A stretch of 64,000 nucleotides of DNA from Pleurocapsa sp. FMAR1 (lineage in GTDB: Bacteria > Cyanobacteriota > Cyanobacteriia > Cyanobacteriales > Xenococcaceae): the NCBI RefSeq assembly GCF_963665995.1, contig NZ_OY762512.1:1860001-1924000 (forward strand), given 5' to 3'. The notes under the pieces were generated by a model that was not told where the DNA came from, made no database searches, and worked only from the letters and a program-made list of their open reading frames with translations. Shown here one piece after another: positions 54,937-62,287 of this stretch (position 1 is the first letter of the stretch; every line of letters starts with the position of its first letter). A program made the position numbers and the translations under genes.

Positions 54937-56991
54937 ATGAGCATTTCTAATTCTGTTGTACGACAGTTGCTGGAAACCTGCACGAGTTGGCGACCACAAA
55001 TGTATTTTAAGGCTTCTTTGACGGCGTTATCTCACGCTATGGAAGATCTGGTCTTAAATGATTCGGATACGCCTTTAGTGATTGCAAGTTTTCAACGAGA
55101 GCGTTTTTATCGTCAAGAATCTCATCGTTATAAACGTATTGCTGATAAAAGCGATCAGGTATATGTTTTAGCAGCCCCAGAAACAGAGTTTGGCGATCGC
55201 TCAGAAGACTATGAAACTATTGCCTTTGAACCAACTGATGCCCTAGCTCAAGAATGGCATTTAGTAATTATTGGTCAGCACTATGCTAGCTGTCTAGTTT
55301 GTCGCGAAAAAAGCTTTTCAGCTAACGATAAAGAGCGTAATTATGGCGCACCAATCGATGCCAATCGTCGTTTTGAGGGAATATGGACTTTTAATCGCAC
55401 CGTAACCATAGAAGCAGCAAAAATCATGCTCGATCGCATTGGTATTTATCGCCCAGAATTAGCTGCTAAAATTGCCCTGGCTAATCAAGTATATTTATCG
55501 CCCAAAAAAGTAAGGCAGAAAAAGAGCAACATAAATTCACCTTTAACCAATCCAGATCCTTTTGTCCAGAGACTGGTTACCTATCTTCAGGCTAGTCAAT
55601 ATAAGTTATTAAAAGCCAATAAATCTTTAGCAGCCAAACAGCAAAAGGAAATATTATTAAATTCCGTCAGCGATGCTGTAAGGCGATCGCTTCATACTAA
55701 GCAAATTTTACAGGTTGCAGTGCAAAAGCTAGGGGAAGGCATTGGCGTATGTCGCTGTATCGTTTACCGTTGTCGCGAAGAGGATGCCACAGCAACGGTA
55801 GATCGAGAATTTACTAGTCCAAGAATAAAGTCGGTTAGAGGACAAAAATGGCAGCTAGCCAATAATCCCCTGTTTGAAGAAGCGATCGCCACCAAAGAAA
55901 CTATTAGCGTTGACAATACTCTAGAAGACGAGCGTTTACATAAAATAGCCGCGGATAAGGGGACGGGAGAATTTTTTCAAAATCTAATTCAAAATTACTC
56001 TATTTTCTCTTGGCTATTAGTGCCAATTTTTTATCAGGATAAACTGCTGGGAGTAATGGAGTTACATCACTGTGAAACAGAGCCTATTGCCTGGAAAGCC
56101 GATGATATTGCCCTAGTAGATGCGATCGCAACTCAGATAGGAGTAGCTTTAATTCAAGCAGAAGCTTATGCCGATTTAGAAGATCTCAACGAACAATTGG
56201 AGGCTTTAGACCGCACTCGTTCTAACCTGGTGGCAATTGTGGGTCACGAGCTACGTACCCCTCTTTCAACCATTCAAGTGTGTCTCGAAAGTTTGGCTAG
56301 TGAACCTGATATGCCTCCCGAATTGAGTCAGATTATGCTCGATACCGCCCTTAGTGATGCCGAAAGAATGCGTAATTTAGTCCAAGATTTTCTTACCCTT
56401 TCCCGTTTAGAAGGCGGTGGGATAGAGTGGAATTTAGAAACTCTTTCTATTAACGAGTGTATTGATTTAGCAGTAAGTAATGTCAAGGCGCGTAATCACG
56501 AATTAGAACTACCTCAAATTAAAAATCTAACTACCCCTAAAGATTTGCCCCTAATACAGATAGATGGGGAATGGCTAGTAGAAGTACTAGTGAAGCTATT
56601 AGATAATGCCTGCAAATTTACCCAGGCGGACGGCAAAATTGCGATCGCTGTAAAAACAAACGGCGGTAACACCCTGGAGATTATGATTTCTGACACGGGT
56701 AGAGGCATAGAGACTAGCAGCCTAGAAACCGTATTTGACCGTTTTTATCAAGAAGAAGAGTCCCTAAGACGTAGCGCAGGAGGCACGGGTCTGGGTTTGG
56801 CTATCTGCCGACAAATTGTCAAAAATTGGGGCGGTAAAATTTGGGCAGAATCACCAGGAAAAGACAAAGGCAGCAAATTTTATTTTACTATTCCCATCAA
56901 GGCCACCCGCAACAACTCAGAAAAGTCAACGCAAAAAACAGCTAAATCTAAAGCTAGCAGCCAAAAAAGCAACAAAAAGCCCAAGAAATAA
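54937..56991 (+). CDS. DICT-GAF sensor histidine kinase
   Basis: The 684-residue protein has an N-terminal DICT sensory domain (about 1-185, with DTPLVIASFQRERFYRQESH), a GAF domain (about 240-410, with LVPIFYQDKLLGVMELHH), a HisKA domain with the phosphate-accepting His437 (VGHELRTPLSTIQVCLES), and a C-terminal ATPase (LLDNACKFTQADGK, then DTGRGIE and GGTGLGLAICRQIV). There is no membrane segment, so it is cytoplasmic. The DICT domain is found in cyanobacteria and some relatives next to kinases and c-di-GMP enzymes. No response-regulator gene is adjacent. The basic tail KSKASSQKSNKKPKK is unusual. Confidence 0.88.
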   Translation: MSISNSVVRQLLETCTSWRPQMYFKASLTALSHAMEDLVLNDSDTPLVIASFQRERFYRQESHRYKRIADKSDQVYVLAAPETEFGDRSEDYETIAFEPTDALAQEWHLVIIGQHYASCLVCREKSFSANDKERNYGAPIDANRRFEGIWTFNRTVTIEAAKIMLDRIGIYRPELAAKIALANQVYLSPKKVRQKKSNINSPLTNPDPFVQRLVTYLQASQYKLLKANKSLAAKQQKEILLNSVSDAVRRSLHTKQILQVAVQKLGEGIGVCRCIVYRCREEDATATVDREFTSPRIKSVRGQKWQLANNPLFEEAIATKETISVDNTLEDERLHKIAADKGTGEFFQNLIQNYSIFSWLLVPIFYQDKLLGVMELHHCETEPIAWKADDIALVDAIATQIGVALIQAEAYADLEDLNEQLEALDRTRSNLVAIVGHELRTPLSTIQVCLESLASEPDMPPELSQIMLDTALSDAERMRNLVQDFLTLSRLEGGGIEWNLETLSINECIDLAVSNVKARNHELELPQIKNLTTPKDLPLIQIDGEWLVEVLVKLLDNACKFTQADGKIAIAVKTNGGNTLEIMISDTGRGIETSSLETVFDRFYQEEESLRRSAGGTGLGLAICRQIVKNWGGKIWAESPGKDKGSKFYFTIPIKATRNNSEKSTQKTAKSKASSQKSNKKPKK

Positions 56992-57054
56992 CTCGGTGAT
57001 TCAAAAATGGATGAGAAGGAGGCGAGCTAGCGTTGCTAAAAACTGTAACAGTTT

Positions 57055-57083
57055 TTGACATACTCACAGTATTGTCCTAAACA
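57055..57083 (+). promoter_or_regulatory. Candidate sigma-70-type promoter of psaD
   Basis: TTGACA at 57055-57060 and TAAACA at 57078-57083 are separated by 17 bp, a near-ideal layout, 49 bp before the psaD start at 57132. A strong housekeeping promoter suits this gene. Confidence 0.6.
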
Positions 57084-57131
57084 GAATGATAGGATGCCGT
57101 AAATACCTTTAAATTGAGGATTTTTTTTAAC

Positions 57132-57566
57132 ATGGCAGAAGATATGAAGCTTTCAGGTAAAACCCCTAAGTTTGGTGGCAGCACAGGTGGTTTACTAACC
57201 AAAGCAGAAGTAGAAGAAAAGTACGCTATTACTTGGACGAGTAGCAAAGAACAAGTATTTGAAATGCCTACTGGTGGCGCAGCAATAATGAACGAAGGTG
57301 AAAATCTACTTTATTTAGCGCGTAAAGAACAGTGTTTAGCATTGGGCGCACAGCTACGGACTAAATTTAAGCCCAGAATTCAAGACTATAAAGTCTATCG
57401 CATTTTCCCTAGTGGCGAAATTCAATATCTGCACCCCGCAGATGGCGTGTTCCCCGAAAAAGTAAATGAAGGTCGAGAATATAACGGCACGAAAGAACGT
57501 AGAATCGGTCAAAATCCTCAACCAGCTACCATTAAATTCTCTGGGAAAACAACCTACGAAGTTTAA
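57132..57566 (+). CDS. psaD: Photosystem I reaction centre subunit II (PsaD)
   Basis: PsaD docks ferredoxin on the stromal side of photosystem I and holds PsaC and PsaE in place. I place the start at ATG 57132 ([17 protein letters not shown]), with GAGGA at 57116-57120 as ribosome site, and not at the in-frame TTG at 57114. The result is 144 residues, the normal size. Conserved parts are [40 protein letters not shown] and [20 protein letters not shown]. There is no signal peptide or membrane helix. A terminator follows, then trpE, an arrangement also known from other cyanobacteria. Confidence 0.96.
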   Translation: MAEDMKLSGKTPKFGGSTGGLLTKAEVEEKYAITWTSSKEQVFEMPTGGAAIMNEGENLLYLARKEQCLALGAQLRTKFKPRIQDYKVYRIFPSGEIQYLHPADGVFPEKVNEGREYNGTKERRIGQNPQPATIKFSGKTTYEV

Positions 57567-57582
57567 AAAAAAGCAGATAAAA

Positions 57583-57636
57583 TCAGGAAGGGCAAAGTAT
57601 AGATCTATATTTCTAAACTTGTCCTCCTTTTTTTTG
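57583..57636 (+). terminator. psaD terminator
   Basis: Purine-rich AGGAAGGGCAAAGTATAGA pairs imperfectly with TCTAAACTTGTCCTCCT across a short loop, followed by a run of T residues at 57628-57635. It lies 20 bp after the psaD stop codon. Confidence 0.6.
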
Positions 57637-57742
57637 ACTTAGTTAATTCTTGGTTATTAAGCTTTAAATGTTTATATTCATAGCTATTAATTGGATTTAA
57701 TCTTACTTGCTACTTGCTACTTGCTACCTCGCGCGTTCCTTA

Positions 57743-57759
57743 GCTGACGAAACGTCAGC
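57743..57759. repeat. Short hairpin in the psaD-trpE gap
   Basis: GCTGACG-AAA-CGTCAGC is a perfect 7-bp stem inside a GC-rich block. Copies of TTGCTAC/CTGCTAC flank the block on both sides, so it looks inserted into a short tandem repeat. Confidence 0.5.
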
Positions 57760-57792
57760 AGGGTCGCTCGTCTACCTGCTACTTTTTCTAAT

Positions 57793-59325
57793 ATGATCTT
57801 TCCCAACTTCGCTCAATTTACCGAACTAGCACAGCAAGGTAATTTTATACCTGTATATCAAGAATTAGTTGCTGACTTAGAGACTCCCGTGTCCGCTTGG
57901 TACAAAGTATGTGCAGGTCAACCCTATAATTTTCTTTTAGAATCTGTAGAAAAAGAAGAAAAACTTGGTCGCTATAGCTTTTTAGGCTGCGATCCGATGT
58001 GGGTATTAGAAGCTAGAGGCAACAAAACTATCCAGACTCACCGAGATAATTCGGTTGAAGAGTTTACGGGCAATCCTTTTGAAATTTGCGATCGCTGTTT
58101 AACCTCGATTAAACCAGTTAAGCTGCCACAGCTTCCTCCTGGTATTGGCGGTTTATTTGGCGTGTGGGGCTATGAATTGATTAATTGGATTGAACCAAGA
58201 GTTCCCGTCAATTCTCCGAGTGAGGATGATTTACCTGATGGAGTTTGGATGCAGGTAGATAATCTAATTATTTTTGACCAGGTTAAACGCAAGATTTGGA
58301 CAATCTCCTATGCGGACTTACGAGATGCCGATGTTAGCCTAGAACAAGCATATCAGGATGCGAGCGATCGCGTTACTAAATTAATGCTCAAGCTACAGTT
58401 ACCTCTGCCTATAGAAGCAAAATCTCTTGAATGGAAATCTTTAGATAGTCGCAGTAGTTCTGATTCAAGTTTAGTATACCGTAGCAATATCGATAAGCAA
58501 GCCTTCTGTGATAACGTTAGCAGGGCAAAAGATTACATTCGAGCAGGAGATATTTTTCAAGTTGTCTTGTCTCAAAAGCTTTCCACCGTCTATAAAGGTC
58601 ATCCTTTTAATCTGTATCGCTCTCTACGCCTAATTAACCCTTCTCCCTACATGGGTTACTATCAGTTTGGTGATTGGCAGCTAATTGGTTCATCTCCAGA
58701 AGTAATGGTTAAGGCAGATGTGAGAAGCGATGGCAAGATTGAAGCTACCCTTAGACCCATTGCCGGAACTCGCCCCCGTGGCAAAACCAAAGCCCAAGAC
58801 GAAGCTTATGCTAAAGATCTTTTAGAAGATCCCAAAGAAGTCGCTGAACACATCATGCTAGTAGATTTAGGCAGAAACGATTTAGGTCGTGTCTGTGTTA
58901 AAGGCAGCGTTAGCGTTAATGAACTAATGGTAATCGAACGTTATTCTCATGTAATGCACATTGTCAGCAATGTTATTGGTGAGCTTGAACCAGATAAAAC
59001 AGCCTGGGACTTATTAAAAGCCTGTTTTCCTGCGGGTACAGTCAGTGGCGCGCCCAAGATTCGCGCGATGGAAATTATCAATGAACTTGAATCCGAAAGG
59101 CGGGGACCCTATTCTGGAGTTTATGGTTACTATGATTTTGAAGGACAGCTAAATACTGCTATTACTATTCGCACCATGATTGTTCGTCCCTATAAAGAAA
59201 ATCAGTGTATGGTTTCGGTACAATCAGGGGCAGGAATGGTAGCTGACTCTGTGCCTGAAACTGAATATCAAGAAACTTTAAATAAAGCCAGGGGGTTATT
59301 AGAGGCGATTAAAAGCGTTAATTAA
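57793..59325 (+). CDS. trpE: Anthranilate synthase component I
   Basis: TrpE turns chorismate into anthranilate, the first step of tryptophan synthesis, with TrpG supplying ammonia. The 510-residue product has the N-terminal feedback site for tryptophan (NFLLESVEKEEKLGRYSFLG) and the chorismate-binding core (IRAGDIFQVVLSQKLS, SSPEVMVKA, IAGTRPRGKT, DLGRNDLGRVC, GTVSGAPKIRAMEII). All parts are present, so it should be active and inhibited by tryptophan. It lies 227 bp after psaD. No trpG is in the window, as is common in cyanobacteria, where trp genes are dispersed. Confidence 0.95.
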   Translation: MIFPNFAQFTELAQQGNFIPVYQELVADLETPVSAWYKVCAGQPYNFLLESVEKEEKLGRYSFLGCDPMWVLEARGNKTIQTHRDNSVEEFTGNPFEICDRCLTSIKPVKLPQLPPGIGGLFGVWGYELINWIEPRVPVNSPSEDDLPDGVWMQVDNLIIFDQVKRKIWTISYADLRDADVSLEQAYQDASDRVTKLMLKLQLPLPIEAKSLEWKSLDSRSSSDSSLVYRSNIDKQAFCDNVSRAKDYIRAGDIFQVVLSQKLSTVYKGHPFNLYRSLRLINPSPYMGYYQFGDWQLIGSSPEVMVKADVRSDGKIEATLRPIAGTRPRGKTKAQDEAYAKDLLEDPKEVAEHIMLVDLGRNDLGRVCVKGSVSVNELMVIERYSHVMHIVSNVIGELEPDKTAWDLLKACFPAGTVSGAPKIRAMEIINELESERRGPYSGVYGYYDFEGQLNTAITIRTMIVRPYKENQCMVSVQSGAGMVADSVPETEYQETLNKARGLLEAIKSVN

Positions 59326-59380
59326 AAGATGAGGCTGATTAACTAATAAAACTTTTGAAACACACAATATTTCGTAATTT

Positions 59381-59448
59381 CTTTGCGTCTCTGCGCCTCT
59401 GCGCGAGATAATTAGTTTATAGTCTCAACCTTTACTTAGACTGCTATA
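59381..59448. repeat. MITE with IS630-like ends, copy 2 (right part only)
   Basis: The block CTTTGCGTCTCTGCGCCTCT and the right end (TTTACTTAGACTGCTATA) match the copies at 13431-13537 and 60441-60588. The left end is not recognisable, so the copy is truncated or worn. Its last base is the A of the ATG of the following oxygenase gene. Confidence 0.7.
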
Positions 59449-60416
59449 TGAGCGAAATTTTATACGATGAAGTGCCTTCTATAAATCTAAACGACTTTAC
59501 TGCTAATAATCCTGAACGCAAGCAAAAGTTTGTCCAAACCTTGGGTGAAGCTTACCAAAATATTGGTTTTGTGGCGGTAAAAAACCATGGCTTATCTAAA
59601 GAGTTAACAGCCAGCTTATACAGTGCAGTCGAACAGTTTTTTGCCTTACCAGAAGCTACTAAATTAAACTATGAAATAAAAGGATTAGGAGGGCAAAGAG
59701 GATATACTGCTAAAGGCAGAGAACACGCCAAAGGTAGAAATGTTGGAGACTTGAAAGAGTTTTACCACATAGGGCAAGAAATTGCCGCAGCAGATACTAG
59801 CTTAGGTTATCCTGCTAATATATTTCCCCAAGAAGTACCTGAATTTGCCACAACGACAGTAGAAGCCTATCGAACTTTAGAAACAGCAGGGTTGAAGATT
59901 CTTAGAGCGATCGCAATTTATCTAGAACTAAATGAGTTTTATTTTGATGATAAAGTAAGGTTGGGCAATAGCATTCTCCGTGCTATTCATTACTTTGCCA
60001 TAGCCAATCCCCAAGAAGTTCCAGATGGCGCAGTTCGTGCAGCAGCCCACGGTGATATTAATCTAATTACTCTGTTGATGGGTGCAAGTACAGAAGGTTT
60101 GCAAATATTACGCAAAGATGGCAAATGGATTTGGGTAACCGCCTTACCCGATCAAATAGTAGTCAACGTTGGCGATATGTTAGAACGACTTACCAACAAC
60201 AAATTAAAATCAACTGTTCATCGAGTAGTCAATCCGCCAAAAGAACTACTGCATACTCCCCGTTACTCCATTCCTTTTTTTATGCACCCAATTTCCCAGA
60301 TGGATCTTACCTGTCTGACTAACTGCATTGATGAACACAATCCCAAACAATTTGCAGACATTACCGCTGGCGAATTTTTAACTGAGCGTTTGCGAGAAAT
60401 AGGATTAATAAAATGA
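59448..60416 (+). CDS. 2-Oxoglutarate/Fe(II)-dependent oxygenase, isopenicillin N synthase family
   Basis: The 322-residue protein belongs to the family that includes plant gibberellin oxidases and isopenicillin N synthase. It starts with the DIOX_N part (YQNIGFVAVKNHGLSKEL). The iron ligands are His201 and Asp203 (AAHGDINLITLLMG) and His258 (STVHRVVNPP), and Arg272-x-Ser274 should bind 2-oxoglutarate. GQRGYTAKGREHAKG is also typical. The substrate is unknown. The MITE copy 2 ends at its start codon, and no clear Shine-Dalgarno is visible there. A full MITE copy follows 24 bp after its stop, so the gene is bracketed by the same element. Confidence 0.87.
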   Translation: MSEILYDEVPSINLNDFTANNPERKQKFVQTLGEAYQNIGFVAVKNHGLSKELTASLYSAVEQFFALPEATKLNYEIKGLGGQRGYTAKGREHAKGRNVGDLKEFYHIGQEIAAADTSLGYPANIFPQEVPEFATTTVEAYRTLETAGLKILRAIAIYLELNEFYFDDKVRLGNSILRAIHYFAIANPQEVPDGAVRAAAHGDINLITLLMGASTEGLQILRKDGKWIWVTALPDQIVVNVGDMLERLTNNKLKSTVHRVVNPPKELLHTPRYSIPFFMHPISQMDLTCLTNCIDEHNPKQFADITAGEFLTERLREIGLIK

Positions 60417-60440
60417 TTTTTTACTGGACGCGGTTTATAT

Positions 60441-60588
60441 TATGGCAATCGAATCATTGATTAGGACATCCCTTAATTTTTTTGCGCCTCTGCTAGGTCA
60501 GCATTCCCTTGCGCCTGACGGCGACGCGGGGTCTGACCTCTTTGCGCGAAATATTATTATAGTCTTAACCTTTACTTCGATTGCTATA
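60441..60588. repeat. MITE with IS630-like ends, copy 3, carrying a nested palindrome
   Basis: The left end TATGGCAATCGAA and the right end (read inward TATAGCAATCGAA) bound a 148-bp unit flanked by TA. Removing the nested block at 60496-60538 leaves about 105 bp, matching the 107-bp copy at 13431-13537. The TTAGGACA block of the IS630 end is kept. Confidence 0.8.
60496..60538. repeat. Small palindromic element (GGTCAG...CTGACC) nested in a MITE
   Basis: The 43-bp block starts GGTCAGCATT and ends GTCTGACC. In reverse complement its first 31 bases match 946-976 with one difference. It sits inside the TTTGCGCCTCTGC stretch of the MITE, which is uninterrupted in the copy at 13431-13537. It therefore entered after the MITE did. 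Confidence 0.8.
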
Positions 60589-60606
60589 CCCTAACCAAAA
60601 CTGACG

Positions 60607-62112
60607 TTAAGTAGAATAAAGATCGGCATAGCCATCTTCAGAGACAATAAGAGCTAAACAATTAACGTCACGAGCCTTTTCCCCATCAATGTAGCGAATA
60701 GCAGAATTATATCTTGCTCCTCTGGCAGAATTCCCATTTTTAGTAGCTTTTCCGTCAAGTATTACTCCAAACGAATGCACAACACCACCAGGGGACATCA
60801 AAATTGCGCCATCAATGCTAGATATGTGGGAAATCATTTCTTCGGTAACGGTTACTGCGTCAATTGCAGTGCTTTGAGCAGCTAATCTTTTGGTTTCTTG
60901 CTCGGCTTCTGGGGTTATAACTAATATTGTGCCATGGCGTTGTTCTACCGCTGCCTCAACAGCTTTTACTAATCTAGCTACTGTTGTTTTGTTAACTTCA
61001 AAAAGCCGATACACATAATTATAAAATTGCTCTTTGTTAAAACGTTCTCTCGGCAATCTTGGTTCTCGATACTTAACCCGCAGCATAATATTTTCAGCAT
61101 GAGCTAACTCCCAAGTATAGTGTTCGGTAAATCTGATTTCAAATAAATTTTCTAAGCTGGGTTGATACGTATTTAACGGCACTCCAAACCCCCAGACAGT
61201 CTCAACATCACACAACAAAGCCATCTGAGCGCTAGAAACTTCGAGCAGTTTTCTGATGCCTCTATAGTCATCAATCATAATTGGCACTTTTAATTTAATC
61301 TTAGTTAGAATATCTGGATGATTAGTTGGACAAATTATCAATCTGCCCTTACTAAATGCGCCTTCATAACGTTCAGCAGCTACAGCATTGGCAAAAGATA
61401 ATAAATCTACGCTATTCCACTGGTTGACGTGAACTTCTACCGATCTGAGCAAACTGGATGCAGCATCTTCGATAACTCGTTTGGGATTAGCTAATAAAAA
61501 AGTTTCTTCTGCCGATGGTTTTTGAAGTTCTAATTCGCTTTCTGCCAAAATTCGATAAATTACTGATTCTAGAAAACAACGATCTATTCTGTACTCGCGC
61601 ATAGAATGTAATTCATGTTCTTTTTTGGTTAATTGATAGTGATGATCGAAGTCTTGCCTCTCAAGTTGAATAACTGTCACGATCCAATGTTCATTTTTTT
61701 GAAGGGGAAAACTACAGAAAGAAATTTGTTTTTTTTCTGGATCGTGTTTTTCTAAAATAGATTGAACAGCTTTGCGTAGTGCTTTGGGATAAAGAGAATC
61801 TTTATGTACTTGATTTAAATGTGGAGTATCTATAAAAAAGAATTGTTCGGGATCGTTGTTAAATGTATCTTTTGCTAGGTCGAAGACTTGCTTAAATTCA
61901 TTGGGAGTAAACCCAAAATCTTCTTGCTGAAAGAAAATTTGCTCAACATTTTCAGTGGTAATAGGAACACCGATAATAAAGATATTAAATGTTATTGGCA
62001 GCTCTAAAATTTGGAATATACACCCTACAGAGTTTTTAACTGCATTTTGAAAAGCGTCTTGCCATTGACCCATGAATATTAGGATTCGCGTTTGGTTATT
62101 TTCCTCAATCAA
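60607..62112 (-). CDS. Unusual diadenylate cyclase (DisA_N/DAC)-like protein with N-terminal sensor region
   Basis: The 501-residue protein ends in a region like the diadenylate cyclase (DAC) domain that makes c-di-AMP. IDGAILMSPGGVVHSFGVIL holds the D-G-A motif (residues 434-436), and NSARGARYNSAIRYIDG lies where the RHR motif (GTRHRAA) is expected, but reads G-A-R-Y-N (residues 465-469). The first 400 residues are of unknown type and resemble the sensor regions tied to non-standard DAC proteins. There is no membrane helix, so it is not CdaA, and no DNA-binding DisA domain. It is divergent from a radical-SAM gene. Activity is uncertain. Confidence 0.68.
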   Translation of the reverse strand: MIEENNQTRILIFMGQWQDAFQNAVKNSVGCIFQILELPITFNIFIIGVPITTENVEQIFFQQEDFGFTPNEFKQVFDLAKDTFNNDPEQFFFIDTPHLNQVHKDSLYPKALRKAVQSILEKHDPEKKQISFCSFPLQKNEHWIVTVIQLERQDFDHHYQLTKKEHELHSMREYRIDRCFLESVIYRILAESELELQKPSAEETFLLANPKRVIEDAASSLLRSVEVHVNQWNSVDLLSFANAVAAERYEGAFSKGRLIICPTNHPDILTKIKLKVPIMIDDYRGIRKLLEVSSAQMALLCDVETVWGFGVPLNTYQPSLENLFEIRFTEHYTWELAHAENIMLRVKYREPRLPRERFNKEQFYNYVYRLFEVNKTTVARLVKAVEAAVEQRHGTILVITPEAEQETKRLAAQSTAIDAVTVTEEMISHISSIDGAILMSPGGVVHSFGVILDGKATKNGNSARGARYNSAIRYIDGEKARDVNCLALIVSEDGYADLYST

Positions 62113-62287
62113 AAAATTGCCTTTTTTTTAAATCATAGGTGATTGATAAGCTTAATTTTAATAATTCTTGGCAACGTAGCCAAATTTTGTCTGTACCTCA
62201 TTTTATATTCAGACTAACTATTAGTTATGAGGATTCGATATAGTAGATATCTGAGACGATTGTCCGATCTATTAGGAGATTTAAGTT

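Noticed and set aside
57114-57131. Upstream TTG start for psaD giving six more residues
   Set aside because: The extra residues (MRIFFN) come from the Shine-Dalgarno region GAGGA; ATG 57132 matches known PsaD N-termini.
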